Below, piece after piece: positions 44,078 to 53,139 of a stretch of DNA of 64,000 nucleotides. Below the pieces are notes generated by a model. It saw only the letters and a list, made by a program, of their open reading frames with translations, was not told the origin of the DNA and ran no database searches. Position numbers and translations under genes: made by a program. The first letter of the stretch is position 1, and the number at the start of each line of letters is the position of its first letter. Source of the stretch: Halogeometricum pallidum JCM 14848 (lineage in GTDB: Archaea > Halobacteriota > Halobacteria > Halobacteriales > Haloferacaceae); the NCBI RefSeq assembly GCF_000337095.1, contig NZ_AOIV01000004.1, forward strand, positions 83,021-147,020, in the 5' to 3' direction.

Positions 44078-44974
44078 ATGACAGAGACGGTGCGCGTCGC
44101 CGTTCCGCGCAAGGGGCGACCGCTCGAAGCCGTGCTCGACCGGTTCGCCGCGAGCGCCGACGCGGCGCAGGTCGCAGACGACATCACCTCGACGCTCCGG
44201 CACGAGAAGGCGGTCACCAAGGGGAAAGCGCATCCCGACCGCGACGTGTACGAGCGACTCGCGGCCTACTCCGACCTCTCGGACCCCGCGATCCCGGAGT
44301 ACACGCTCCTCCGCGACGACCGGGAGGGGATGCCCCGTCGCATCGTCTTCGACAGCGTCACGTTCGACGTCGACGGCGTCGCCGTCCAACTCGTCGGGCG
44401 CGAGGAGCCGTTCCGGGCGCTCCGAACCCACGAGTTCGGCCTCGGGTTCGACAGCGCCGACCTCGTCCTCGAAGAGGTCGTCCAGTTGCGGGAGGAGGGC
44501 GTCGGCTCCCTCGCCGACATCAACGCCCGCATCGACCCGATGGACACCGACGTGCGCGTCGTGAGCGGACTCGGAGACACGGTCTACCACACGCTGATGG
44601 CGAAACCGGAACTCCTGCCGCCGGGGTCGGAGCTGAACCGCGAGTTCGTCGCCGACTACGAGGGGCCGCTCTGCATCTCGCCGCGCTACGAGCGACTCGT
44701 CGAGGCCGTCCTCGGCACCGGCCCCCTTGACGGCGTCTCCTTCGCCTACCCCGACGAGTCCGTAGAGGAGGAGGCGGCCATCGCGGACGTGGGTCTCGGC
44801 GTCTACCTCACGATGACCGGATCGACCGCGCGCGAGAACGGTCTCGTCCTCGGCGAACACCTCTTTCCCTCCGAGACGGTGTTGATGGAGAACGTCGCCG
44901 AAACGACCGAGACAGCCGAACGGGTCGAACGGGCCATCGCCGGTCCCGACGTCGAGACGGAACTGGTCGTCTGA
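44078..44974 (+). CDS. HisG-like (ATP phosphoribosyltransferase-related) protein
   Basis: This is a 298-residue protein with the periplasmic-binding-like HisG fold. Start VRVAVPRKGRPLEAVLDRF matches HisG (AVPNKGRL). The C-terminal part SPRYERLVEAVLGTGPLDGVSF then EEAAIADVGLGVYLTMTGSTARENGLVLGEHLFPSETVLMEN matches HisG's PRPP-binding motif (ExA-x-D-x-TGxT) and the following strand. Whether it is the histidine pathway enzyme or a paralogue of unknown role is not clear; the middle part differs and no other his genes are near. ATG at 44078 (MTETVR) begins at the motif; 44066 is in frame and adds four residues. Confidence 0.72.
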   Translation: MTETVRVAVPRKGRPLEAVLDRFAASADAAQVADDITSTLRHEKAVTKGKAHPDRDVYERLAAYSDLSDPAIPEYTLLRDDREGMPRRIVFDSVTFDVDGVAVQLVGREEPFRALRTHEFGLGFDSADLVLEEVVQLREEGVGSLADINARIDPMDTDVRVVSGLGDTVYHTLMAKPELLPPGSELNREFVADYEGPLCISPRYERLVEAVLGTGPLDGVSFAYPDESVEEEAAIADVGLGVYLTMTGSTARENGLVLGEHLFPSETVLMENVAETTETAERVERAIAGPDVETELVV

Positions 44975-45009
44975 GCGGCCGTCTTCTCCGTTCTCTTCCC
45001 ACTTAGACG

Positions 45010-46251
45010 CTAGACGCCGCGGTCGCCTTCGCTCGCGTTCTCTCTTTCGCCCCCGCTCTCGTGTCCGTCTGCGGAGTCGTCGCTCGGGGCCGGCCCCTCG
45101 TCCGTCGCGGCGTCGGCGGTGGTCGCCTTCATCTCGGTCGGGTCGGTGCCGAGATTCGTCGTGTCCGTCGGGGCCGCCGAGAACGGACGCCCCCACAGGA
45201 GGTCCTCCAGCACGAAGTTGGCGAACTGGACGACGACGACCAACAGCAGGGGACCGAGAAACAGCCCGTACCAGCCGAACAGGGCCGTGCCGAGGATGTA
45301 CGCGAACAGCACCGCACCCTCGTGCATCGTCTGTCCCGAGATGTACGGCCGAACGATGGACTGCGGGAGGATGTCGAGGAGGAGGAAGACGACGACGAGG
45401 AAGCCGACGGGGTAGACGAGGAGGCTCCCGTCGGCCTGCACCGCCCGCAGGGCGAGGTAGGCCGTCGCCGGAACGTACACCAACTTTCCGACGACGAGGG
45501 GGACGAACGTCGAGAGTCCGGTGAGAATCGCCAACAGCGTCGGGAACGGAAGGGAGACCGGCCCGGGAGCGAGGAAGTTGTAGCCGTTGTAGATAGCCAT
45601 CGAACCGAGCGTCACCGCGAGGACGGTGAGGACGTTACCGAAGTAGACCACTTCGAGGTCCGCGTCGATGCCCGCGAGAAACGCGTACGCCGCGGTGTCG
45701 CGGCCGCCGACCGTCTCGCGGTACCACGCCTGCAGTCGGTGCCCGTCCCGGTAGAGGAAGAACGCGAACGCCAGCGCCAGCGTCAGATGGAGTAGTCCCG
45801 TCGTCACCGCGCCGAGTACGCCGGCCAGCGTCCCGAGAGCCTGTTGGAACTGCGATATCTCTCCGAGCTGTCGAACGAACTGCGGGAAGTTCTGGACGAC
45901 GTCCGCGAGCGTCTGTTGGTCGCCGGGGAGGTGGTTCAACAGCAGCGTGACCGTTCCCGAGTCGAGCGTGGCCGTGAGTTCTCGGAGGGCGACGAACCCG
46001 GCGTACCCCAACAGCGCCAGCGTCGGCACGACGATGAACAGGAGGGTAACCGTCGCCGCCAGCCCCCGAGAGTCGATCCATCGCTGGATACGTCGGTTGA
46101 CGGGCCGAGCCCCGTAGTACACGAAGAGTCCGAGGACGAACGTTCCGACGAACGAGAACACGAACAGTCCGACGATACCGGCCACCACCGCTGCGACGAG
46201 CCACCAGCCGACGCGCCGCCGGTCGATAGCGGCCGCTCTTCCAGCGTTCAT
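45010..46251 (-). CDS. AI-2E family membrane transporter
   Basis: This is a 413-residue membrane protein of the AI-2E/PerM/YdiK family with about eight hydrophobic segments. Family patterns: VYYGARPVNRRIQRW near 48, FFLYRDGHRLQAWY near 165, a glycine-rich VLTVLAVTLGSMAIYNG and, in the latter half, LVVVFLLLDILPQSIVRPYISGQTM and GTALFGWYGLFLGPLLLVV. Members are reported to export autoinducer-2, Na+ or other small molecules; a role in haloarchaea is unproven. The C-terminal 55 residues are acidic and disordered. ATG at 46251 was preferred to an upstream GTG at 46269. Confidence 0.88.
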   Translation of the reverse strand: MNAGRAAAIDRRRVGWWLVAAVVAGIVGLFVFSFVGTFVLGLFVYYGARPVNRRIQRWIDSRGLAATVTLLFIVVPTLALLGYAGFVALRELTATLDSGTVTLLLNHLPGDQQTLADVVQNFPQFVRQLGEISQFQQALGTLAGVLGAVTTGLLHLTLALAFAFFLYRDGHRLQAWYRETVGGRDTAAYAFLAGIDADLEVVYFGNVLTVLAVTLGSMAIYNGYNFLAPGPVSLPFPTLLAILTGLSTFVPLVVGKLVYVPATAYLALRAVQADGSLLVYPVGFLVVVFLLLDILPQSIVRPYISGQTMHEGAVLFAYILGTALFGWYGLFLGPLLLVVVVQFANFVLEDLLWGRPFSAAPTDTTNLGTDPTEMKATTADAATDEGPAPSDDSADGHESGGERENASEGDRGV

Positions 46252-46313
46252 ACTATCGCGTTCAGCCACTGCCGATTATAGCTACTGCCCGATACGTCGG
46301 CGGCGCTCCCCAG

Positions 46314-46698
46314 TCACCGACGTCGCAGTCCGAGGAAGTACGCCGGGTTGCTGCTGTGTCGCCGCTCGAACACCGTCCGGTCCGAACTCCATCTTCCACT
46401 CACCCGTCGCCTCGAACCGGGCGCGGACCTCCTCGGAGGTGATGCCGTACTCCGAGCGGTCGTTCGCGCTGGCATCGCCGAGAACGCAGTAGCGGCCGCC
46501 CGATGGGACGACGGCGCCGAGGCCGTCGGAGTAGAGGGCTCCCCACACGAGGAACTCGGCGTCGATTCGGCGCCACCGAGCCTTCTCGCCGGTCTGCCGA
46601 ACGGCGACGAACGAGATGTCGAATATCCCGATACCGCGTCCGAAAACCGGCGGCTCGGCCGAACGACGTATTCGCATCGACTCCGGTTTCAAACCCAA
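46314..46698 (-). pseudogene. Broken SAM-dependent methyltransferase
   Basis: On the minus strand a class I methyltransferase C terminus is readable: VVPSGGRYCVLGDASANDRSEYGITSEEVRARFEATGEW, then, after a frameshift near 46395, RTVFERRHSSNPAYFLGLRRR and TGA at 46314. The two pieces together match the end of haloarchaeal tellurite/thiopurine-like methyltransferases. The N-terminal AdoMet-binding half is missing; the preceding residues (FDISFVAVRQTGEKARW) look unrelated. It lies directly beside the recombinase gene, so insertion or deletion by that element is a natural explanation. Codon use is normal, so the event is recent. Confidence 0.7.
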
Positions 46699-46749
46699 TT
46701 TGATATAGCGATATAGAATTTAACTGGCCTTCTTCAGACGGACAAAATA

Positions 46750-47805
46750 TCAGAGAAGCGAGTAGATATGCCGATCGTACGTCTCGTGCACCCGGTCGCC
46801 CCAGTTGTGGGTGTACGTGTCGATGATGTCGCCGCCGACGTCGCCGCGGAGGTACTTGACGATGCCGCGGTCGCCGGTCCGGTCCCGGAGGTGGGTGGTG
46901 AAGAAGTGCCGGAAGTAGTGCGGCGTGACGTTCTCCTCGCTGTCCCCGCCGGGGCGGTGCCACCCTCGTTCGGCGGCGTGACGTTCGACGAGGTGGTGAA
47001 CCATGTCGGTCGTCAGTCGCTCGCCCCAACTCCCGGAAGTGCTGACGAATAGCGGGTCTGCGGGCGAACGCACGTCGGGTCTGATAGCCAACCAACGCGA
47101 GAGGACCGTCTCCAATTCCCCGTCGACGGGAACCACCGTAGAGCGCTTGCGTTTGTTCGACGCCGTCCGTCGTTCGCCGTCGGTCGTCTCGCCGGCCGAC
47201 GGTTCGGCGGAGATGTACAGCGACGGGCCGCGGCCCTCGAGTTGCGCTCGTCTCGGCGCGTCGCCCAACGGCGTCCCGTCCGCGAGCGATACGTCCCGAC
47301 AGTCGAGGTTGCAGAGTTCGCCGACGCGCATCCCCGTCTTGAGGAGCGTACACAGCACGGCGTGGTCGAGGGGGTGGTGGACCTCCCGCAGGAACTCCCG
47401 CATCTGCGGGACGGATATCTCCCGGCGCGAGGGATTCGCGTCTATCTGCTCGTCCATCTCCTCCATGACGAGCGTCATCGGATTCCCCTCGAACGCGCCG
47501 ACCTGCGTCATGTACGCGTAGAATCGGTGGAGGTAGGTCGCGTACGTGGCGATGGTGCTGTCGGCGGCCTCGGACCCCCGAAGCGAGTGAATCCACGCCA
47601 TGCAGTCGCGGTGGGACGCCTCCTCGACGCGCTTGTCGACGCCCATCGGGTTCGCGTCGGCGTCCGTGAGGAACGCCTCGAACCGCCGCAGGACGCGCTC
47701 GTAAGCCTCTCTGGTCCGTTCGGTCCGCCCGTGGTACGTCATGTCCTGCAGGAAGTACGCGACCGGGTCCTCGACGGTCTCCCCGTCGGCCGTCTCAACG
47801 GCCAT
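46750..47805 (-). CDS. Tyrosine recombinase/integrase (XerC/D-like)
   Basis: This is a 351-residue site-specific recombinase. The N-terminal SAM-like core-binding domain (about 10-115: EAYERVLRRFEAFLTDADAN, YATYLHRFYAYM) is followed by the catalytic domain. Active-site residues: Arg in LKTGMRVGELCNL, Lys in NKRKRSTVVPV, His-x2-Arg in HYFRHFFTTHL, His in IDTYTHN and Tyr in HETYDRHIYSLL. The set is complete, so it should be active. It overlaps the DNA-binding partner upstream by eleven bases, which suggests an expressed pair. The partner chromosomal site is not obvious; the tRNA-Leu copies are 37 kb away. Confidence 0.9.
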   Translation of the reverse strand: MAVETADGETVEDPVAYFLQDMTYHGRTERTREAYERVLRRFEAFLTDADANPMGVDKRVEEASHRDCMAWIHSLRGSEAADSTIATYATYLHRFYAYMTQVGAFEGNPMTLVMEEMDEQIDANPSRREISVPQMREFLREVHHPLDHAVLCTLLKTGMRVGELCNLDCRDVSLADGTPLGDAPRRAQLEGRGPSLYISAEPSAGETTDGERRTASNKRKRSTVVPVDGELETVLSRWLAIRPDVRSPADPLFVSTSGSWGERLTTDMVHHLVERHAAERGWHRPGGDSEENVTPHYFRHFFTTHLRDRTGDRGIVKYLRGDVGGDIIDTYTHNWGDRVHETYDRHIYSLL

Positions 47806-48223
47806 CGTCGCCCCCGGACGCCCCCGACGCGAGCGAGTAGCCCCCGTGCCGACCGCTGTACTGCACCCGGTTCGACGCCTGCAGGTCCTGTAGCGTCTCG
47901 TCGAGGCGGTCCTCGATGTCGTCGGTCAGAGCCTCTAGGAGTTCGTCCCACGAGCGGTGGTCGGTCGCCGAGAGGGTGCTGAGGACGCGCTCTTCGAACT
48001 CGCCTTTTCGGCCCTCCGCGTCGTCGTCCACTTCGCTATCTTCGGTCTCTCCGTACCGGTCGGGCACCTCGAAGTCGCTGCGACCCGCCTGTACCATGGT
48101 CCGCACGAACTCGCTTTGGCTCATCCCGAGTCGTTCGGCGTGGCGCTTCCACTCGTCTTTCTGGTAGACGGGGACGTAGGTCATCACCGACTTCTGTTCG
48201 GTCTGCGAATCATCACTCGACAC
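47795..48223 (-). CDS. Small DNA-binding (RHH-like) regulator paired with the recombinase
   Basis: This is a 142-residue protein. Residues about 12-45 (MTYVPVYQKDEWKRHAERLGMSQSEFVRTMVQAG) look like a ribbon-helix-helix DNA-binding domain, and the second half (ERVLSTLSATDHRSWDELLEALTDDIEDRLDETLQDLQASNRVQYSGRHGGYSL) like a winged-helix module. It resembles haloarchaeal DUF5805 proteins. It starts at GTG 48223, nine bases after GGAGGAGG, a strong ribosome-binding site, and overlaps the recombinase start. It may direct or limit recombination, as accessory factors do. Confidence 0.72.
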   Translation of the reverse strand: MSSDDSQTEQKSVMTYVPVYQKDEWKRHAERLGMSQSEFVRTMVQAGRSDFEVPDRYGETEDSEVDDDAEGRKGEFEERVLSTLSATDHRSWDELLEALTDDIEDRLDETLQDLQASNRVQYSGRHGGYSLASGASGGDDGR

Positions 48224-49716
48224 GGAATCGAACCTCCTCCTTATCCCGTTCCTCGGTGACTCGCGTGGGATGACATCCGGTCGTTCGCATCTGGGTTGGT
48301 TCTCGGTTCTTTTCGTCGGGCTTGGAGGTGAGTCGACCGACGAGCGCTCCCGTCCCTTCCGCCGGAATCTGCCACTCATAGGTGAGTGCTACTGTCGCAG
48401 ATCGCAGTTCGTTCTCCAACACGGTGGCTCGTTTCGCGGTACCGCATTTACCAATATAACTCTACTTATATTGCCAGAGCATGTCCCGAAATCCGGGGTT
48501 ATTTGTATACATACTCTGATTATTCGCCTCTCTGCAGCACTCACACAGATAACCCGCCACCGAATCCGTTGTTTCGTGTCCGACTCGGTAGATGCGCCCC
48601 GCCGAAACGACGCCGTCATTTCGCGCCCGCTCTCGGGTGTACGACTCTCCCTCACACAGAATAATATTCCTGTGTACTAAACAAGAAATAAATGGTCAGT
48701 GGAACCCCATTCTCTGACCGCACACCCTAGGGGTTACGACCCGAGAACACCTGTGTAGAATGCAGTTAATACTGCCGGTAATCGCCGGTGGTTGAGGCAC
48801 GGTTCTGGTAGCCATCGAGGCCCGGGAATCGAAACCTCGACGCGGTGTGGACCACCGGCGTCCGCCCCACCAAAGAACACGTCCGAGAACACGCGGGACG
48901 TCCCGGGCACCGACCCGCCTACTCCGACGGATGGTATTTGGTCTCTAATTGGAACAGATAATGGACGGAAGCCTCCCTCAGAGGTCACCGGTGACCGTCC
49001 CGGTCGACGCCCACTGCTCGGACACTCCGTCACTCCGAACGGGGCGCCTGTACCCGATGCTCGGTACGCAGACTACCCGCCTAGCACCTGACCGTTCCCC
49101 GATCAGACAACCGGTCGCATCCGTTAAACGTCCTCCCGTCGATAACTTCGGCTCCAGTCGCTCCGGCGACGTGGACGACCGCACGCGGGAGACAGGCGAC
49201 GCGTCTGTGAGAACTGTCCACCATGAATCCCCTTGAACCAGACTATCGGTACCGAATCGGGGCCGCACCGTCTAACGGAGTCCGCCGAACATCGGAACGT
49301 CGCGGCGTCGTAGGTTCTCAATCCCTCAATCGGCCCCGGCGGCCTCATCGGGTCGTCGCGTCACAGAGTCGTCCGGCGACGCCTCCTATTCTCTTCGGGC
49401 CACTCCTGGTTTCCTCATTTCCGCTGAGTTCGCCGAGACTTCGAGTCTTCTGGTGGCCCCCTGGTGATCGACTCGGAACCGACGCTCGTCCGTTCGCCGA
49501 ACGCCGGCCGGGGTTCCTTCGAGTCGTTGCCTCGGACTACGAGCGCAGGTCTCCAACCTTATGTGCTCCGTGCTACCCTCGAACACTTGACCTCCGCGAG
49601 TCATGTAAACTCCATAGTGCTATACTAAACTATCCGGTTCCTCTTCGATCTCGTACTCCGAAATCGGATGAATCCGAACGCAAGGCTCTTGTTTAGGTCG
49701 GCCAAATCCCGACCGA
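48224..49716. other. 1.5-kb region without recognisable genes
   Basis: No gene can be supported here. Base composition alternates: A+T-rich patches at about 48440-48500 and 48655-48700, with G+C-rich DNA between. A perfect 14-base palindrome GGTCACCGGTGACC lies at 48983-48996. Several long frames exist (for example minus strand 48734-49033) but their composition is arbitrary and no family is seen. The region may be decayed element DNA beside the recombinase, or may hold non-coding RNA. No tRNA, rRNA or repeat array was found. Confidence 0.5.
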
Positions 49717-50274
49717 ATGGAGTTGACGCGTCGGGACGCTCTCGCGGTCCTCGTCGCGGCGGGTGCCGGGTCGCTCGCGGGTTGTGCGGCGCCGCGGGCG
49801 TCCGACGGCGACGCGGGGACGGGAGATGCAGGAGATGCGGGACCGGTGCCGGTCGGGGACTCGGAGATGGAGACGCTCGTCGCCGTCGCGGAGGTGGTCT
49901 ACCCGTCGGCGGTCGACGGCGTTCCGAAGTTCGTTCGCACGTACACGGGCGGGCGCGTCGACGCTGACGACGCCTACGCCCGCGGCGTCGCCGCCGCGGT
50001 CGGGTCGCTCGACGAGTACGCGGAGGAGTTCCACGGCGACCGGTACGCCGCGCTTTCGGAGTCGACGCGCCGGGAGGCGTTAGACTACATGAGCGTGGAC
50101 GTGGTCGACCCCGTCCCCGACGGCACCGCGGCCCAACGAGTGCGCCACTACGTCGTGAACGAACTGCTGTACGCGTTCTACACCTCGCCGACGGGCGCGG
50201 GACTGGCCGGTTTGGAGAACCCACCCGGCCATCCCGGCGGAACCGAGTCGTACCGCGAGGGTCCCGGCCGATGA
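49717..50274 (+). CDS. Gluconate 2-dehydrogenase subunit 3-like Tat lipoprotein
   Basis: This is a 185-residue exported protein. LTRRDALAVLVAAGAGSLAGC is a twin-Arg signal with lipobox, so it is lipid-anchored outside the membrane. Residues about 45-165 match the gluconate 2-dehydrogenase subunit 3 family, whose members serve as small partners of GMC oxidoreductases: VAVAEVVYPSAVDGVPKFV, GVAAAVGSLDEYAEEF, RREALDYMSV and HYVVNELLYAFYTSPTGAGLAGLENP. Four bases of overlap couple it to the GMC gene. Its role is probably Tat co-export or maturation of the large subunit. Confidence 0.85.
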   Translation: MELTRRDALAVLVAAGAGSLAGCAAPRASDGDAGTGDAGDAGPVPVGDSEMETLVAVAEVVYPSAVDGVPKFVRTYTGGRVDADDAYARGVAAAVGSLDEYAEEFHGDRYAALSESTRREALDYMSVDVVDPVPDGTAAQRVRHYVVNELLYAFYTSPTGAGLAGLENPPGHPGGTESYREGPGR

Positions 50275-51893
50275 GCGACGGACCCGCCGACGAATCCGCC
50301 GCCGCGCCGGACCGCACGCCCTCCCCCCGCGCGGACGTCTGCGTCGTCGGTGCGGGGCCGGCGGGGTCGCTCGTCGCCGCGCGCCTGTCGCGGGCGGAGT
50401 ACGACGTGGTGGTGCTCGACGCCGGACCCCGATTCGACCCGGACGAGAGGTCCGACCGGATGGAGCGACACCTCCGGCCGGGTCTCGACGAGCCGATTTG
50501 GGGGATGGGCGGCGAGCGAGACGCCTACTCCTCGTCGGGGGGGCGCTCCTACCCGCTGAACGCCGCGCGGGTGAAGGGCGTCGGCGGGAGCACCCTCCAC
50601 TGGCAGGGGATGGTGATGCGCCTGCACGAACAGGACTTCGAACTCGACTCCTCGGTCGGACTGGGTGCCGACTGGCCCCTCGACTACGAGGACCTGCGTC
50701 CGTACTACGCCGCCGCCGAACGGGAGTTGAACGTCTCGGGCGCCTCCGACAATCCGTTCGCGCCGCCGCGGGAGCGCCCCCACCCGCTCCCGGCGTTCCC
50801 CCCGTCCTACAGCGACTCGCTGTTCGCCGAGGCGTGCGAGACGCTCGAAATCGCCACCCACTCGGTGCCGAACGCTCGCAACTCCGAACCGGTCGACGGG
50901 CAGAGCGCCTGCGTCGGGTACGGCACCTGCGACCCGGTGTGTCCCTCGGGGGCGAAGTACGACGCCACCCGGCACGTCGAACGCGCGGAGGCGAACGGCG
51001 CGCGGGTGCTCGACCGAGTGCCCGTCCAGCGCCTCGAACACGACGGCGCCGGCGACCGGGTGACGGCGGCGGTGTACGCCACGCCCGACGGCGAAGAACA
51101 CAGACAGACGGCCCGCGAGTTCGTCGTCGCCGCCGGCGGGGTGGAGACGCCGCGCCTCCTCCTCCTCTCGGCCAGCGAGGCGTACCCCGACGGCCTCGCG
51201 AACTCCTCGGGGGTCGTGGGGCGGTACTTCATGGACCACCTGTTCGCGGGCGTCGGGGGAACGCTGGACGAACCCACCCGACAGAAACACGTCGGCTTCA
51301 ACACCACCGAGAGCCACCAGTTCTACGACCGCCCGGACGACTCGCGGACGGCCATCAAACTGGAGTTTCTCAACTACGCCGGCCCGGCCCCCGCGGACGT
51401 GGCCCTCGGCGCGGACGTCTTCGGCGACGCGTTACTCGAACGGGTCCGCGACGCCTACGGAAACCGGGTGGCGATGGGCGCCCTCGTCGAGCAACTCCCT
51501 CGCGCGGAGAACCGCGTCCGACTGGACCCCTCGCGCACCGACGACCACGGCAACCCCGTCCCCGACGTCGTCTGGAGCCTCGACGACCGGACGCGCCGAA
51601 CCCTCGAACGAGCCAACGAGATTCAACGCGCCGTGCTGACCGAGATGGGGGCGGACGTGAAGTGGACCGTCGGCCCGGAGAACACCGGCCCCGCGTACCA
51701 CCACATGGGCACGACGCGGATGGGAACGGACCCGAAGACCAGCGTCGTGAGCCCCCGACTGCGGACGCACGACCTCTCGAACCTCACGCTCGCGGGGAGT
51801 TCCGTCTTCGTCACCGGCGGCGCGATGAACCCGACGCTCACCATCGCGGCCCTCGCGCTGAAGGCCGCCGACCACGTCTCCGAACGTCTCTAA
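50271..51893 (+). CDS. GMC-family FAD oxidoreductase
   Basis: This is a 540-residue FAD enzyme that oxidises alcohols or sugars. The N-terminal Rossmann motif CVVGAGPAGSLVAARLS (near 24) and GVGGSTLHWQGMVMRL (near 100) are GMC hallmarks. CVGYGTCDPVCPSGAK near 213 may bind an iron-sulfur cluster, as in gluconate/fructose dehydrogenases. The C-terminal catalytic His is in YHHMGTTRMG and the FAD motif ends VTGGAMNPTLTIAALALKAADH. It has no signal itself, so the Tat lipoprotein partner probably carries it out in a hitch-hiker export. The electron acceptor is not encoded next to it. The substrate is unknown. Confidence 0.88.
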   Translation: MSDGPADESAAAPDRTPSPRADVCVVGAGPAGSLVAARLSRAEYDVVVLDAGPRFDPDERSDRMERHLRPGLDEPIWGMGGERDAYSSSGGRSYPLNAARVKGVGGSTLHWQGMVMRLHEQDFELDSSVGLGADWPLDYEDLRPYYAAAERELNVSGASDNPFAPPRERPHPLPAFPPSYSDSLFAEACETLEIATHSVPNARNSEPVDGQSACVGYGTCDPVCPSGAKYDATRHVERAEANGARVLDRVPVQRLEHDGAGDRVTAAVYATPDGEEHRQTAREFVVAAGGVETPRLLLLSASEAYPDGLANSSGVVGRYFMDHLFAGVGGTLDEPTRQKHVGFNTTESHQFYDRPDDSRTAIKLEFLNYAGPAPADVALGADVFGDALLERVRDAYGNRVAMGALVEQLPRAENRVRLDPSRTDDHGNPVPDVVWSLDDRTRRTLERANEIQRAVLTEMGADVKWTVGPENTGPAYHHMGTTRMGTDPKTSVVSPRLRTHDLSNLTLAGSSVFVTGGAMNPTLTIAALALKAADHVSERL

Positions 51894-51937
51894 CCGTCTC
51901 CGAGCCTCGCGTCCGGCGAACCGGCCATCGACACTCT

Positions 51938-51951
51938 TTAGGTGGGCCTAA
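51938..51951. promoter_or_regulatory. Palindromic operator resembling a DtxR/IdeR iron box
   Basis: TTAGGTGGGCCTAA is a palindrome with perfect five-base arms (TTAGG/CCTAA). It lies 16-29 bases before ATG 51967 and overlaps the TATA position (CTTTAGG). DtxR-family iron regulators such as IdeR and the archaeal SirR/Idr proteins bind TTAGG-N-CCTAA-type sites. Repression in iron excess would suit the Fe(III) transporter genes that follow. No regulator gene is in the window. Confidence 0.6.
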
Positions 51952-51966
51952 TCCTGTTCCCGAACA

Positions 51967-53139
51967 ATGAGTATACGGCAGGACATATGCGTCGTCGTCC
52001 CGACGATTCGGGAGTACGAGTGTGTCCGAAAGTACGTCGCTAACGCCCGCGAACACGGCTTCGATACCGACCGACTGTTCTTCGTCTTGGTGACCGAAGA
52101 CTTCTGCGACGCCGACGCAATGCGCGCGATGCTGGCCGAGGAGGGTGTCGACGGCGCCGTCTTCGACGGGAGCGACCGCGAGGCGTGGTTCGAATCGCGC
52201 GGCGTCGCCGACTACGACCACCTCGTCCCTGCGGCGAGTCACGCGCAGACCTCTTTCGGACTGCTGTACCTGTGGGCGCACGACCGCTTCGAGTACGGCG
52301 TGTTCATCGACGACGACACGCTACCGCACGCCGACGAAGATTTCTTCGGCACCCACATGGCGAACCTCGCCTACGAGGGGAAAGTCGAGTCGGTCCGCTC
52401 GGACGAGTCGTGGGTGAACGTCCTCTACCAGAGCGACACCGACCTCTATCCGCGCGGCTACCCCTACGCCGCGATGGACGAGAACGTCGAGACCAGTATC
52501 GAGAGAGTCGACTCCGTCGTCGCCTCTCAGGGGCTCTGGACGAACGTCCCCGACCTCGACGCCGTTCGCATCCTGATGGACGGCGACCTGCGGGGACAGG
52601 CCGAGACGCGGACCGAGGCGGCCGACTTCGAGCGGGATTTCGTCGCCGCGGAGGGCCAGTATCTCACCGTCTGCTCGATGAACCTCGCGTTTCGTCGGGA
52701 GGTGGTTCCGGCGTTCTACCAACTGCCGATGGACGACAACGAGTGGTCGGTCGGCCGGTTCGACGACATCTGGTCCGGACTGTTCCTCAAGCGCGCCGCG
52801 GACGTGCTCGGCAAGCGGGTGTACAACGGCGGTCCGCTCTGCGAGCACAACAAAGCCCCCCGCTCGACGTTCGACGACCTGGCGAACGAAGTCGCCGGCC
52901 TCGAACTGAACGAGTACGTCTGGCGGGTCGTCGACGGCGTCGCCGACGACGCCGACTCCTTCGAGGAGGCGTTCGCCGCGATGGCGGACGCCCTCGCCGA
53001 GGGCGACTTCTCCGAGTGGAACAACGGCGCGTTCCTGAACCACTGCGGCGAGTACATGCGCGAGTGGCTCGACTGCTTGGCGGCGCTCGAACCGCGTCCT
53101 GTCGACGCCGAGGAAGGGGCGGTGGTCGCCGATGACTGA
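51967..53139 (+). CDS. RGP-like (alpha-1,4-glucan-protein synthase family) glycosyltransferase
   Basis: This is a 390-residue protein resembling reversibly glycosylated polypeptides (GT75). The N-terminal VVVPTIREYECVRKYV and the central FEYGVFIDDDTLPHADEDF with the metal-binding DDD motif are the main evidence. Plant members interconvert UDP-arabinose forms or self-glycosylate. Haloarchaeal members are annotated as alpha-1,4-glucan-protein synthases. It is the first gene of an apparent five-gene operon with an Fe(III)-type ABC transporter, starting 15 bases after the palindrome at 51938-51951. The last codons overlap the next gene by eight bases. There is no signal peptide or membrane segment. 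Confidence 0.75.
   Translation: MSIRQDICVVVPTIREYECVRKYVANAREHGFDTDRLFFVLVTEDFCDADAMRAMLAEEGVDGAVFDGSDREAWFESRGVADYDHLVPAASHAQTSFGLLYLWAHDRFEYGVFIDDDTLPHADEDFFGTHMANLAYEGKVESVRSDESWVNVLYQSDTDLYPRGYPYAAMDENVETSIERVDSVVASQGLWTNVPDLDAVRILMDGDLRGQAETRTEAADFERDFVAAEGQYLTVCSMNLAFRREVVPAFYQLPMDDNEWSVGRFDDIWSGLFLKRAADVLGKRVYNGGPLCEHNKAPRSTFDDLANEVAGLELNEYVWRVVDGVADDADSFEEAFAAMADALAEGDFSEWNNGAFLNHCGEYMREWLDCLAALEPRPVDAEEGAVVADD

Noticed and set aside
48734-49033. A 99-codon minus-strand frame in the gene-free region
   Set aside because: No start signal, no family and arbitrary composition. A vague likeness to recurring haloarchaeal short frames could not be supported.
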